Shown: positions 10,355 to 21,758 of the stretch, piece by piece
Layout of the letters: each line of letters starts with the position of its first letter
Numbering within the stretch: position 1 is the stretch's first letter
Source: Roridomyces roridus
Taxonomy: Eukaryota; Basidiomycota; Agaricomycetes; Agaricales; Mycenaceae
Direction of reading: 5' to 3'
Assembly (NCBI GenBank): GCA_029378245.1
Contig: JARKIF010000031.1
Coordinates: 1 to 64,000 of the forward strand
Length of the DNA: 64,000 bases
The notes under the pieces: generated by a model
What the model saw: the letters and a program-made list of their open reading frames with translations, nothing else
The model's database searches: none
What the model was told of the DNA's origin: nothing
Translations under genes and position numbers: made by a program

Positions 10355-11411
10355 TCACGCAATCCAGGAAGTCCCTATCTCATCTGCCTTCAACTTCTCC
10401 AACTCCTCCCAGGGCGGCAGTCCGTAATGTCCTGGCAGCTCTTGCCAAAACTTTTCACGAGCAGCTTTATGTTTGGCTTTGAGCGACGGAAGACAGACGC
10501 TGCAAAGATGATAGTTTTCGAACGCTTTCCAGGTTGTCTCGTCCCACACTTCCAACGGACTGCAAGGGAACGGGCCCGTCTCCTTGCTCGCGGCGTCTAT
10601 TCCAAACAGTCGCGCTTGAGCACATGCCAGCGGTGAAGGACAACTATCGTCCATCTTCTCGAAAAGACATGTTAGAATCTCAGCAAAGGTGCTGTGACTC
10701 TGAATGCCGTGTCCCCGCAGAAACGCAATCTGGTCGTCGATTGTGTTTAGAATATCCTGAAGTGTCTCTCTTCGCGGAGTGAAAGCTGCCAATCGGGAGG
10801 ATAGATGATAGAAGACGCTTGGAAGCATCCAGCGCGCCCCGACTTCCCCCACGAGCGGAATCAGAACAGCGAGATACGATGGGTCTCTCGGCCATTCCCA
10901 TGTGATAATGTCCATGGCGGGCACCCGGTCATTGTCGGCAGTGGGAATATAATGGACAATTCTGTCCCATTTCGACAGAGTGGTGGCGTACCCCGAGGAC
11001 AAGTGGACGAGAGCCCGGCGACGTAGATATTCGACCTCGTATTTGTGGCTCAAACGGAGAACCCCAACGATGATATCGAATTCCGTGCCAACTGGAAAGG
11101 GCATGAAAAATCTAGATGCTTTCGGCGTAAGAGTGGCGCGAGTACCAGATAGCAGCTCACTCTGAGTTAAAGATCGCCCGGAGAAAAACGGATAACTCGG
11201 CCGCCGAATCATGGAGGTGAACCAGCGGACATCCCTCGACGAGCTCAGCGTCGAGTGGCTGCGGAAACGAGAGCATATCCTTGAAGACTGGCGAGCGGGC
11301 GGCAAGGATACTGCGATGTACGCGGAACTGGGTGTTTTCGGCTTGAATGACGATGCTGCCGTCGTCAAACCAGAGCTCGGGGTGGCGATGAGGCGTGTTG
11401 TCGACTTGCAT
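10355..11411 (-). CDS. BTB/POZ domain protein 1
   Basis: The BTB/POZ fold is encoded by exon 1 (ATG at 11411, MQVDNTPHRHPELWFDDGS, then FRVHRSILAARSPVFKDML) and continues over a 49-bp phase-2 intron (11112-11160) into exon 2 (FFMPFPVGTEFDIIVGVLRL, SHKYEVEYLRRRALVHLS). The rest is the family's helical C-terminus: a Cys-x2-Cys near HLCSVCLP and a conserved ending YGLPPWEELEKLK. The total is 335 residues in a closed frame. BTB proteins of this basidiomycete type are probably cullin-3 adaptors or dimerisation modules; substrates are unknown. It is the first of three tandem copies on the minus strand. Confidence 0.88.
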
Positions 11412-11856
11412 GTCGTGGTAAAGGACAAGATGTGATTCAATCTCCGCCGATCAAACACGTAGATAAACGACAACAAATCAGCCGCGTCTTCCGATAAGGA
11501 TGCAAAGAAAGAGAGGTATCTCACGCTTTCCGACGCACACTACGCACACAGAAAAGCTCAAACATCCAGAGTCAACGCTCTTGTGGAATTGGCTGAGGTT
11601 TGAAATAAGTTAGTTGCATTTGATATAACGTTACTTGCGGCATGTGTCCGACGACGAGGCAGAAAAGGATTTTCACAGCTTTGAATACACGCAAAAAAGA
11701 AAGCCACTCTGAAATGAACTCTGACGGACGCGGAGTCGTTGAGCCTGAGATGGAATATTATTATAATCTGGGCCCTGGCCTACACCTCCTTCAAAGCCGC
11801 CTGAGAGAAAGAGAGACTCAGTGGTACATTGTGAGGGAGCGAACGAGTTTATACCT

Positions 11857-12916
11857 CTAAAAAATGTTCCCGATCGCCTCTATCTTCATCTTTTCCAATT
11901 CCTCCCAGGAAGGTAATCCATAAATGACTGGTAATTTGTCCCAAAATACCTGGCGCGCTGCTCGGTGTTTTTCTCTCAGCGCATTCTGGCAGTTCCAGCA
12001 GACTCGCTCTTCTAACAAGTGCCAATCGGCCTCTCTCCAGACCTCCAGTGGTACCGACGGAAAGGTACGAGTCATTTCCACGGTATGGTCGATGGCCCAC
12101 AGTCGCGCTTGAGCACATTCCTTTGTCGATCTACAATCGGGGCCAATAGTGTCCCTCAGAACTGCTGTGACATCGCGGAGCATACTCTGCCCCTGGATGT
12201 CGTGTCCGCGAAGGAATGTGATCTGCTCGTCGATTCGGATGTTTGTCCAGATTTTGAGCAATATTTCATCGCTGAGAGTTCGGAACTGAGAGGACAGATA
12301 GTAGAATAGATGAGGGAGAATCCAGACGGCGCCGACCTCCCCCACAAGCGGCATTAGAACAGCGAAGAGAGTTCCGACCCGAGGCATGGCCCATGAATTC
12401 AGTTCCATGGATGATGCCAGTGGCTCATCGGAGTGGGCACGAGCTAGAATTTTGTCCCATCGCGACAGTGTGGTGCTAAACGCCGACGAGAGGTGGATTA
12501 GAGCACGACGCCGCAAATATCCAACGTCGTATTTGTGGCTCAGCCGGAGGACTCCCACAACAGTCTCAAACTCGGTGAGACTAGGATGCTCCATGAAGAA
12601 ACTGACGAGCACAAAATGAGTCCTCGAAAGCAAAAAGTGGTGGTGCAACTCACGCAGAGTCAAAAATGGCTTTCAGAAATACAGTCACCTCGGCTGGTGA
12701 GTCATGGAGGCGTACAACGAGACATCCTTCAACGGATTCCGAACCGGCTTCAGCTTGGGGAGGCTGAGGAAACGAGAGCATATCCTTGAAGACCGGCGAG
12801 CGGGCGGCCAGAATGCTGCGATGTACCCGGAACTGGGTGTTTTCGGCTTGTATGACTATGCTTCCGTCATCAAACCAAAGCTCGGGGATGCGATGAGGCG
12901 TGTTGTCGACTTGCAT
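11857..12916 (-). CDS. BTB/POZ domain protein 2
   Basis: This paralogue of the gene at 10355-11411 has the same two-exon structure (intron 12602-12653, 52 bp, phase 2) and the same 335-residue length. Exon 1 reads MQVDNTPHRIPELWFDDGS and the BTB core FRVHRSILAARSPVFKDMLS. Exon 2 has FFMEHPSLTEFETVVGVLRL, SHKYDVGYLRRRALIHLSS and the terminal YGLPSWEELEKMK. A Cys-x2-Cys pair (VCWNCQ) lies in the C-terminal region. The duplication includes upstream DNA: the block GACAACAAATCAG-CGCGTC lies about 50 bp before the start here and before the two neighbours. Confidence 0.88.
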
Positions 12917-13121
12917 GTCGTGGTAGAGGACAAGGGTGATCTGATCAGTATCAAGCACGTACATAAGCGACAACAAATCAGTCGCGTCCCAAGAGCGAAA
13001 AAGTTAGGTGAAGATCTGATACAAGGGTCAGTGAAGAAAGTATGCGAGTCGTCTCAATCAAAGAGATAATAATCCGTTTCAATTTTCCAGGCAAGCTAAA
13101 TTAAACCAATCGTGTAGAAGT

Positions 13122-14185
13122 TTAAACAGTCTGCCGCACTGGCAACATCGCGATACTACTGCGCTGACTGGCCGACTCGTGCATCTTTTCCAAGTGAGAC
13201 CGAGTGCGCTGCGGTCCAAGCAGACGCCCAGGATGCGCCAAGTTAATGACCACGATAGCGAGTACGACCATCCCACCATCCAGGACGTCGAAATATATCT
13301 CAGTCTGGATGATCCGCCCATGCCAGCCCCCTGCCAGCTCAATAATGCGGTAGATGGACCGGATGAAAAGAACGAGGGTGGAGAATGCCAGCGCCGCAAT
13401 CATGGTTTTCATCTTGGGTTCCAAATGGCCGCGATGGTGTGGGGCGGCGGCGCGCACCGGGATGTCCGTTCTGTAGTGCCAGAGAAAGTCCGAGGCAAGA
13501 GCGACATAGACTAGGATGGCGACGAATTGGAAAATGATTCCCCCGAGCATGATGTTCGAGCCTAGCTCGGAATCCGCCTCCGTGTTGGCGCTGGACGCGA
13601 TGCCGCCACCAGCCCCCTGAACGCATAGGGCGGCGACATCACAAGAGGTAAAGATGATCGAATCTATGTGTGTAGTGAGGGTGAGAAGCTGGATCGAGTG
13701 TTTGGACGTACACTGAATGGGCGTCAGCCGCGCATAGCAAGGTCCAAGGCGTGTGACTATCCACGAGAGGAGGATAAAGTTGACCGCAATAAGCTAGGAC
13801 TCATGTGAGACGAGATTCGTGAAAGAGAAAGACTAGTACGCACAGGAGTCGGTGCAAGAATGGTCGTGGTGATTTGCATCATGTAGGGGGTCTTGAGAGC
13901 TTGGTCAGGCGTGAGGGCACTCCACAACCTTCCACCCCATCCGACAAGCTCTCCGACACCGCACAAGCATGCAGTGAGGAAGAGCCACCACATACGGTAG
14001 TAGATTGCTTGGCCAACGTGAATAACTTGATCGAATGGTCAGTACAAAAACAGGAGCTCCGGGCAGCACTTACTAGTGCTAAGACCAAAGAGCGCCATAA
14101 AGATTATGCCCACATATTCGTGAGGCACGTAGCCATAGTGGCGCGCCACGCCCTCCGGGCGAAAAACTGATCGAGCAATCAACAT
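13122..14185 (-). CDS. RTA1-family seven-TM protein
   Basis: Four exons (14185-14074, 14007-13844, 13793-13712, 13663-13122) give a closed 299-residue frame. RTA1/RTM1 proteins are fungal multi-pass plasma-membrane proteins linked to resistance to toxic lipids and amphiphiles. Recognisable blocks are YGYVPHEYVG, YYRMWWLFLTACLCGVGELV-GW, LSWIVTRLGPCYARLTP, FTSCDVAALCVQGAGGG, and the last helices ending INLAHPGRLLG. Introns are 48-66 bp with strong donors (GTAAGT, GTACGT). A further exon-like piece with membrane character (GPFLLLPFYLYDIWNVFEFY) lies upstream at 14209-14290. It ends at a GTGAGT donor but joins out of frame by one base, so the true start may be further upstream, or that piece belongs to another gene. 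Confidence 0.85.
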
Positions 14186-14189
14186 GAAG

Positions 14190-14680
14190 TTCCCGCGAAA
14201 ATTATTCCCGACTCACTGACAGTAGAATTCGAAGACATTCCAAATGTCGTAGAGATAAAAAGGCAAGAGGAGGAATGGTCCTGTATCGTCGCTGGCAACC
14301 TCTTTAATAGACAAACGAGGTTCCGCATAGCCTCAGCCAGAAGCGAGCCGCAGTAATCAATCTCTGGGAAAAGTAGCTCGTGGAAACCGCAGTGAGCACT
14401 CCAGTTCTGAGCCATGAGCCGGTTGCTGACGCAGTGCAGGCAGGTCAGCAACCGGACGATCCGGAAAGCAGATAAAATGCATGCTGCTGGAAGCCGATGA
14501 TTGCCAGGCCCCAACGCAATATTGATGACCTCCACTTCCGGGATGTAGACGCGTATCCAAAAAGACAACACTTCAGACGCTGCAACTCATACATATCGCG
14601 AACGAATCAACGAGGAGCACAACGACACATAACCGTACACACTGAACTTGGCGACTTGATCTTACACTAGATCGGTCAAA
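14190..14680. other. Ambiguous exon-like sequence upstream of the RTA1 gene
   Basis: On the minus strand, 14209-14290 reads EVASDDTGPFLLLPFYLYDI followed by WNVFEFYCQ and a stop that doubles as a GTGAGT donor. A second open frame covers 14179-14571 with no recognised domain. It could be a lost first exon of the RTA1 gene or the C-terminus of another decayed gene. Confidence 0.3.
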
Positions 14681-14688
14681 AGAAACAA

Positions 14689-15835
14689 TCAGAATCGGAA
14701 GTAGAATGAACTGAGGGAAATGCACGAACGCGACAACTCAGAAGGAAACCACTGTGTCCCAATGGCCGCCACTCTCAACTTCTCCAACTCCGGCCAAGGT
14801 GGTAATCCATACATCCTCGGGAGATCATCCCAGAACTCTCGTCGCGTGTCCTGATGCTTAACCCGGAGAAAGGCAAGACAGGAGGGACACAATCGTTGCG
14901 CGAACTCCTCCCAGTCGTCCTCGCCCCAAACGTCCAGGGGCATCGAGGGAAAAGCAGAGAACGTCTCGCGCACGCTGTTGACAGCAGATAATCTGCCCTC
15001 CAAACAACGGACAGGCCATTTACAGTCCAATATTTTGACGGGCTCTGAAAAGCATCCCAAGATGCTCGTCGTCAAAAACTGGGTTTGTCGAATGTGACCG
15101 TAAAGGAAAGATTCTTGATCTTGTGTACTGAGATGCGAAGTGGCGTCGTTGCCTAGATTGCCGCGGATAACCTCCATAAGCGTCATGGTGGACTTCTGAG
15201 TCAATCTATGAGAAAGGAGATAGAACGCAACAGGTAAGATCCACGGTGCATCGACCTCTCGAGCAAGCTGGATGCAAGAGCACATCGTTGGCGTGTCCAG
15301 AGTTAGCCAAGATATGATTTGTGGCTGAGGTAGGTTCCACGGCCCAGTGAATTCGGATTCTCCATATACATATGGACAGGAGGATGTGTCCCATTGGGAC
15401 AGTGTGGTGCGAAATCGAGATGAAAAGTGGATCATGGCACGGAGGCGCAGGTGCTCCACTCCATATTTATGGCCAAGGCGAAGACAACCTCGAATCATCC
15501 CAAATTCCGTCTTTGCGGGAAAGGGCATGAAGTAACTAGCAGGAGTCTCAGCAATCGAGTTAGAATGGTGGGAGGCAAACGCACTCGGGCAGAAAAATGG
15601 CCTTCAGAAAGACGGTGACCTCTTCTGGAGCATCCGGAAGGTGTACGACTGGGCACCCCTCAACGAGCTCTGCATCCGCAGGTTGCGGGAATGATAGCAT
15701 GTCTTTGAAGACAGGTGAACAGGCCGCCAGAATGCTGCGATGGACACGAAACTGGCTGTTTCCAGCTTGGACGATGATGCTTCCGTCGTCAAACCAGAGC
15801 TCGGGGATGCGATGAGGTGTGTCGTCGACTTGCAT
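14689..15835 (-). CDS. BTB/POZ domain protein 3
   Basis: This is the third tandem BTB paralogue, at 365 residues, with a longer C-terminus (ends SLSSFYFRF). Exon 1 starts MQVDDTPHRIPELWFDDGS and contains FRVHRSILAACSPVFKDMLS. A 49-bp intron (15536-15584, phase 2) leads to YFMPFPAKTEFGMIRGCLRL and HKYGVEHLRLRAMIHFSS. The C-terminal domain keeps LCPSCLAFLRVKH and YGLPPWPELEKLR. It is more diverged than copies 1 and 2, which suggests an older duplication. The conserved upstream block is present about 57 bp before the ATG. Confidence 0.87.
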
Positions 15836-15930
15836 GTTGTGGTCGGAGACAAAGTGGGATTTGATCTCCGCCGAACAATCGCGTATACAAATGACAACAA
15901 ATCAGCCGCGTCTGGTTTTTTTTCATAATT

Positions 15931-16700
15931 TCATTTGGTACGAGGCTGGCGTGTGTAGTGTAGAGGTTCCATCGTTTCCGCTGGAAGCCACGACAAGTGC
16001 TTCATTTGAACCTCGGCTCCTACTCCTCCCCATTCCCGTCGGTCAAACGCACACCTGTACACGATCGAAGGGCTGTAAATTGGAGGAAGATCGTCGGCGG
16101 CTAGGAGCCCGGCGCGGCGGCTCGTAGAACCTAGCTGGAGAATCTCTGCAGCGTCGAACCAGAGCGTGACGCCATTATGTAATATTATTCTAAAGGCTTT
16201 CCAAGAAATGCCTGGTTCCAGCGCTAGGTTCAAGTCCAAGCAATGGACCCGGGTGAACTCGCCAGTGACACCAGGTCCTATTTGGACTTCTCCAAGGCTG
16301 GCACCGAGCCCTGTGGTGCTATCCGTGGACTTGATATCGAGGGTAAGTAATAGGAGATCCGTGATGTTGGAGCGGACTTGAGAAGAATGAGGCCCGTCGC
16401 GGACTCATACTAGCCCTCGACGCGCAACCGCTTGATTGATAAATTGCCCAAAGTCCTTATTCTTGGTTTGCCAGAGCCTTCGCTTTCCCCTGCGATCGCG
16501 AGCGGATGAAGAGGACGTGGTGCAAGATGGCAGCGCGAAGCCACGCCTTGCAGACGAGAAGAGAGGCTGAGGGCGACTTCCCGAAAGGTGACCTTGTGCG
16601 AGAAGTCTTGGTATCCAGGATACCTCGACTGCAGAGGAGAGAATCGCGGAAAGGATTTCGTCTGGGATGTAGAATTAGAGAGGGTCCAAACAGCGCTGCG
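15931..16700 (-). pseudogene. F-box gene relic
   Basis: Fragments of the window's F-box family appear in order but in changing frames on the minus strand: IPDEILSAILSSAVEV (F-box start), then SPSASLLVCKAWLRAA and RSRSQGKAKALANQE in another frame, then LGNLSIKRLRVEG in a third. The segment NITDLLLLTLDIKSTDSTTG matches the SLDI-x-DNT-GL block of intact copies. Multiple indels make it a dead copy, inverted relative to the intact genes. No F-box homology could be recognised below about 16240. Confidence 0.75.
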
Positions 16701-16867
16701 AGTGAGTGAGAGTGAGTGAGAGTGAGAGTTTGCGGTCGGAGGCTTCAAAGGAACCCGATCACAGGGGCAATTGAAATCGCACACGACATCGAATTCAACG
16801 GAGAAAACGAGCGTAAGTAACTTGAACGAACAGAGTCCCACATAAGTGATACTACAACGGAAAGCAA

Positions 16868-17544
16868 TCAGGCATCCTTTTTGCTTCTCGGGAACCTATT
16901 TGGGTCCAAACGCAGCCTCTTGTCGGGGATCTGATACCCAAGCAGCGGGGAAATCCAGCCTCCCACCACGACGACCATCTTCTACGCTTCAGCTGCGTGC
17001 AAAAGAAGAGTAAGAAGAAAGACTGACCAGCCACTCGAGCCACTTGATATGGATGGGAAACTCGGGATACCCATCTCCGTAGTAGAAGACTTGCATGATG
17101 GTTGGGAAAGATTGGAGTACGCCCGGGGCGAACATGTTACGGAAGAAGATGATTTTCTGCTCCGTCTGCGGGCGGAGATGATATCAGCGCGCGAAAAAAG
17201 AAAAGGGCAGGTCTAGACTCTGTACATACCAACTCGTCAGGCACGGTAGTCTCCTCGAGGATGAGCTCCTCCCCGAGGAAGCCTTCGAGGCTGTGCACGA
17301 CGCCAGCGGGGGTGAATACCTCGCCGTCTTCGGGGGTTATGATTCTGGATACATTGTCCTGCGTGACGCGCACTCTGCCCTTGATAACGACGTGTTTCTC
17401 TCCGTGAATCATATGCCAGTGGCGCGGGGCGAGAAAGGCTTCTTCGCCGGTTGCGTGCAAATGAGTTCGGAGGGGGTTTTGGAGGACGGACATGGTTAGA
17501 CCCTTGCCAATAGACCACGAGTCGTCGCGGAGAGGATCGCCCAT
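16868..17544 (-). CDS. Cupin-domain protein
   Basis: Three exons (17544-17230, 17165-17028, 16981-16868) give a closed 188-residue frame. The cupin barrel is shown by WHMIHGEKHVVIKGRVRVT, PEDGEVFTPAGVVHSLEGF and EELILEETTVPDELTEQK. The two His of the first motif (RHWHMIHGE-x-H) and the later VVHS are candidate metal ligands. A conserved tail follows (FFRNMFAPGV, FYYGDGYPEFPIH), then a hydrophobic stretch (MVVVVGGWISPLLGYQIP) that may anchor it to a membrane. The last intron uses a CGTAG acceptor; using the earlier CAG instead gives an unconserved tail, so I chose the former. Substrate unknown. Confidence 0.8.
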
Positions 17545-18200
17545 GATGGAGGGAAGTGAATGACGGTGATGACAAAGACGCCGCCCAGGACCGACTTAAT
17601 CGGGACATAGGCCCGAGTGCCGAGGGCCGCCGTTTTTGGATCCTCGGGATCAGTCAATTGAATGGAGGACAATACGAGCGTGTTCGAGGATGTTCCGCGG
17701 AGGCAAACATGTAGAATGGAGGGAGGACACAGCGCTCAAGGGTGGAGAATGCCAGGGCTGGCATCGGCGCGCCCAACAAGTCGAGTGAGTCAGGGAGAAG
17801 GTGCAATTTCGCGCAGTCTTCTGCGGGTATCCACGAGATGGTCAGCCGGACATCTGTCGTCGGTTGAGAGGCCTCGCTCGTGCAATGTGTTTGATGATAT
17901 GGGGCAAGGCAAGTTTTGGGAGCTTAGGTAATCCAGCGTCTGCCGCAGGCCAGCGGGTGATCTTCCTTTCTTCCCGCCTTGATAGTCGTCGACGGCGAGC
18001 GACGAGGGACTCCACTACCCCCAGCGGCATGGCCAGCTCAAGTCGCCTCATCCATCCATTCTAGTCTCCCCAATACTTCTGTGAGTGCCTTTGTCTATGC
18101 CCTTGTCCCCGTCCTCATCCTGGATACCAGATTTTAGGCGAACTGTCAGTCTTGTCTTTTCTCCGGCCGCTCCTTGTCTGACTCGTTTTTGTCTAGAATA
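17545..18200. promoter_or_regulatory. Bidirectional intergenic region
   Basis: This 656-bp region separates the divergent cupin gene and the disordered-protein gene. The right third has splice-like text (GTGAGTGCC... and ...TTTGTCTAG just before the ATG), consistent with one or two introns in the 5' untranslated region of the plus-strand gene. No other element is identified. Confidence 0.4.
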
Positions 18201-19922
18201 ATGGTCACCACCGAAGCGCCTGACGGCGTTTTGCCCGTTCTTATGCCCTGCAACGACCAAGATGCTCCATTTTCATTCACCTCTTCTCACGGATTTGTGT
18301 GTACCACCAACAACCCTGTATATCCCTCTCCACCCCCGACTGCCACTCAGCCAAAACGGAGCGTTCCTCTGCCTCACCAGTTTGGTGGAATTCTCGATTC
18401 ACCGGTCGTTTATATCGGCGCATCTGGTGCATCCACTCTGCCATCTCCGCCTCCGACCATTCCCATTTCTACACACGCTCTGCCTCCTGCAGACACCATA
18501 GACACCCATCTCCGCGAGCCTGTACCGTCCTCGTCCCTGCTTCAGCCCATTCTAGAGCACGATCACGAGTCTGAGCCACACCCAGGCCAGTCTCAGCTCC
18601 TCTCCCCCATATCACCAGAATGGACCACCAACCGCAAGCCCGGGGACGGGGACGACATGTTTACCGCCGCGGTCGACGCGCATTCGCCGTCCGATTGTGT
18701 GCTCATGTCGCAGCCCAGCGAGGGCGGCTACAGCTACGACGACGAAATCTTGGATACCGCGGCTCCCTTTGGGCGCCCTGCACTCCGACCGCTGGATATC
18801 CCCAGCTACCACGACCCGGACACGATGCTCCAAGGCGATGCCTCGGGGCGTGGTGTCCTCCTGGGATTTCCCGGGGTGACGCCATTACTGCAGATCGAAC
18901 AGGACAAGGATGTGGCCACATCCCCGTTCGAGTACATGCCGCTTTCTCCCCTCTCCCCGTTTCCCTCCGATTACTCGTCCTCGGTGGGATCGGACAGTGA
19001 TAACTTTGAATTCGGGTCACCATTGCGATCATTCACTTTCCTCCCTTCCCCCGAGCTCGATGACCTCGATATCGACATGGATTTGGGTCCCGCCATGGCC
19101 ATGTCCCCATCGCGACGCTGCGTCGCCTCGCTCCCCTCCTTGGAAGATGATGAGACCGCGCTGGACTTTACCTTTGACCAACCGGACTCGCAGGAGCCTG
19201 TCGATGTCTCCATGGCATCGCCACCTAGCTCACCATCTATGGATCTACCCACCACCGACCCCAGCAACAACACTCTTCTCCTCGACCTTCCTCCTCCTGG
19301 CCACGCGCCTTCGTCAAAAACGCCCTCTATACTCGATGCGCACACGCCCGAGACGCTCGTGGCGCTGCTCCCACCAGACTACCCTCCAGCTGAACTAGAC
19401 GCGCTACTAGGCGTTCGCCAACGTGCGCGTCTTACGCTCGCGGAGCTCCAGCAGCAGTCTACCTTTGGTGGCGGTCGCGTGGAGAGCTGCGGGCTGGATG
19501 ACGAGCTGCGGCGGAGCGTGCCGCGGGATTCAGGCGAGCCGAGGCGGAGACGAAAGAGGGCCAAGGAGGTGGGCAAGGAGGTAGATGCGCTGGTCGGCTT
19601 GGTTTGTGGAATCCTTCCTGGAGGGCCGTCTTCGTCGGTATCTTCGTCTGCTATTGCTGAAGATGAGAGTCCGAGCGAGACGGAGCGTGCCAAGGCCCGT
19701 GCCAAGGGGGATAAGGCTGGGTTTGCGGGGCTTGTGAGTGTGCCGCAGCTCGTGGCGAGGATGATTTGGAGGAGGAGGGAGAGATGTGTGAGGGGGATTG
19801 CGGAGGCGAGGGGGAGGGAGCAAAAGATGGCCTCGCCATTGAGGTGGTCGTTTGGCGTGGAGGGCGATGAAGATGAGCCGCCACCCGAGTCTGCCATGGA
19901 CGTCGATGGCGAGTGGGCTTGA
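18201..19922 (+). CDS. Large disordered acidic protein, unknown
   Basis: A single uninterrupted 573-residue ORF starts at the ATG at 18201. The first 400 residues are low-complexity and rich in Pro, Ser, Asp and Glu (SPPPT, LSPLSPFPSDYSSS, DDLDIDMDLGPAMAM). The last 170 are more ordered: a predicted helix (ETLVALLPPDYPPAELDALL) and a basic, NLS-like cluster (EPRRRRKRAKEVGKEVD). A further conserved-looking region follows (VSVPQLVARMIWRRRERCVRG). This layout suggests a nuclear regulatory protein, but no DNA-binding domain is recognised. A T-rich stretch, probably its 3' UTR, follows. Confidence 0.75.
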   Translation: MVTTEAPDGVLPVLMPCNDQDAPFSFTSSHGFVCTTNNPVYPSPPPTATQPKRSVPLPHQFGGILDSPVVYIGASGASTLPSPPPTIPISTHALPPADTIDTHLREPVPSSSLLQPILEHDHESEPHPGQSQLLSPISPEWTTNRKPGDGDDMFTAAVDAHSPSDCVLMSQPSEGGYSYDDEILDTAAPFGRPALRPLDIPSYHDPDTMLQGDASGRGVLLGFPGVTPLLQIEQDKDVATSPFEYMPLSPLSPFPSDYSSSVGSDSDNFEFGSPLRSFTFLPSPELDDLDIDMDLGPAMAMSPSRRCVASLPSLEDDETALDFTFDQPDSQEPVDVSMASPPSSPSMDLPTTDPSNNTLLLDLPPPGHAPSSKTPSILDAHTPETLVALLPPDYPPAELDALLGVRQRARLTLAELQQQSTFGGGRVESCGLDDELRRSVPRDSGEPRRRRKRAKEVGKEVDALVGLVCGILPGGPSSSVSSSAIAEDESPSETERAKARAKGDKAGFAGLVSVPQLVARMIWRRRERCVRGIAEARGREQKMASPLRWSFGVEGDEDEPPPESAMDVDGEWA

Positions 19923-20690
19923 GCCTACAAGTCGTACCTTGCCGGCTGGTCCTGTTGTTCTTCGTCTCTTTCTCCTGCGCTGCCTCGTCCTCCTCCTCAC
20001 CTGCATCTACTAATCTATTGGCTACCTACTTGCGCGTGCTACTAACTGCTGTTGCTCTCACTGTCCCCAGCCACAATAACGTTTTACGACTACATTTCCG
20101 TTTTCTGTCTACGTCTGTCTCAATTCATTGCATGCACACAACCGTACATACATACTCCTCTACCTTGCTTGCTTGCTCCGTTTTTTTCGTGGCTTACCCT
20201 CTCATGTCGCGCGACCCCTCAATCTCATCTTCCTCCACATTTTTTTTTTTGGTTTTTTGCATGACCCGGTCCAGGTTACCTCCTCCTCCTTGTACAAAAT
20301 ATTAGTTGCGAGTCTTTTTGGCGTTGCTACTATCGGTTTACGGTGTTTTTTCTCTGCTGCAGCCTACGCACATAGTAAATACTTACTCCGTTTCTTTTTC
20401 TGCTTACCTCTACGTCTACGATCCCGAGCCTTGTATTTTTTATTGAATGAATGAATGAAATCGAATGTCTTTGCTAAAAGGGAATGCCACTTTCCTCTTT
20501 TGGACCACACTCGACCGCGACGTGCGTACCACCATGTGCAATTCTTTCTTGGTTTCGTCCTTGCATCCTTGTTCCTGCTCAGTTTCGATGGGGTTGACTA
20601 CAATCCCACCAGATCTTTTGCCAGTGGACGATGTCCGCCTTTCACTCCGAATCTTGGCCTCACCGACGCTGTTTCCCAGCCCTCGTCGCT
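19923..20690. other. T/C-rich 3' region, no gene
   Basis: This stretch is pyrimidine-rich on the plus strand with several T-runs, as expected for the 3' UTR and terminator of the preceding gene. The open frames are compositional. Confidence 0.45.
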
Positions 20691-21270
20691 CGAATGGGAA
20701 TCGGAAGTTCTCCCTCCCAGATGAACTCATCTCCGAGATTCTCTCACCCGCACTCAAAAAATTCCACGACATCGACGTCGTAAACTTTCCTTTCATCAAG
20801 GGAAAGAAGGAAGACCTTCCCTATCCAACTTGAAGAACAAGGACCTCGGTCGGTTCATCAACTTGTCGGCGCGTCGAGGATGGGTATGGGTCCGCGATGG
20901 GCGCCATTCTGAAGTCCGCTCCCCTAATCACCCTCGATGTCGAGTCGACACCACGGACAGCACCGCAGGGCTCTGTGCCTGGCCAGTGGCTTCCTTTCGT
21001 TAATTCCCTCGCCGCTGATTCTCCGGCATCGTTTGGAACCTCAGGATTCAGAGTCAAATGACTACGAATCTTTTAGACGCCAAGTTGCAGAAGGCGCTGC
21101 ACGGGTGGAACCGCAGAATGGTCTGTACTTTCTTTAGCTGACTCTATAATATGACCCTGAACCGTATGATAAACAGTTCGCGCTGCACCTGCCGTACAAC
21201 ATCCGCGCGCCCGAGGCACTAGTCGGGGCTCTGGGAAAGCTTCGAGTGGTGCATATGATTCGTCGTTCCG
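20690..21270 (+). pseudogene. F-box gene relic
   Basis: A second dead copy of the F-box family, in the same orientation as the intact gene that follows. In order it shows FSLPDELISEILSPALKKF, LKNKDLGRFIN, DTTDSTAGLCAW, and LHLPYNIRAPEALVGALGKL, matching blocks of the intact genes. The pieces are in different frames and the middle of exon 1 is deleted. Similarity ends near 21270. Confidence 0.75.
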
Positions 21271-21758
21271 TTCTTCTGGACTGCACCAACATTTTTCCGA
21301 TTTTCGGGACTTGTCCTTGCGGGTCGCTTGTGAAGGCAGGAAGAATTTTGAATACATTTCAGAGGAGGTCTAGGTGAGAGTTCTCTCACAATATAGGACT
21401 TGAATTTGTGAGACTCGTACATTTTGTCTCTGTCTACGTGCTGACGGTGATTCTCTAGATTCTAGAAGGTTGAGGCTAGATAAAAAAGTCCACGAGTGGG
21501 AGGCGCTCGGCGAGGGCGGGCGTCTTGTTGATTAATTGAGCGCTAGTTGAGCATTCGATTCCTGCCGTGTCACTCTCAGCCAATGGGAATCTCGGTCTGC
21601 GCGGAGGTTGCGCGGTCCCATTAGGACATGCCAAGGCCCAAGGGAAGAAACAGCTAAATATGGAATCTTGTGGTACAGCTTTGACGCCGCGCGCCGCCAC
21701 ACGGCCACACAAAAGCCACACCCCATTCGCCGTCTGTCCACAGTGGCCTTCGTCCGCC

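Noticed and set aside
18200..19900. Long minus-strand ORFs opposite the disordered protein gene
   Set aside because: They are shadows caused by biased codon use of the plus-strand gene; the plus frame has the better start and composition.
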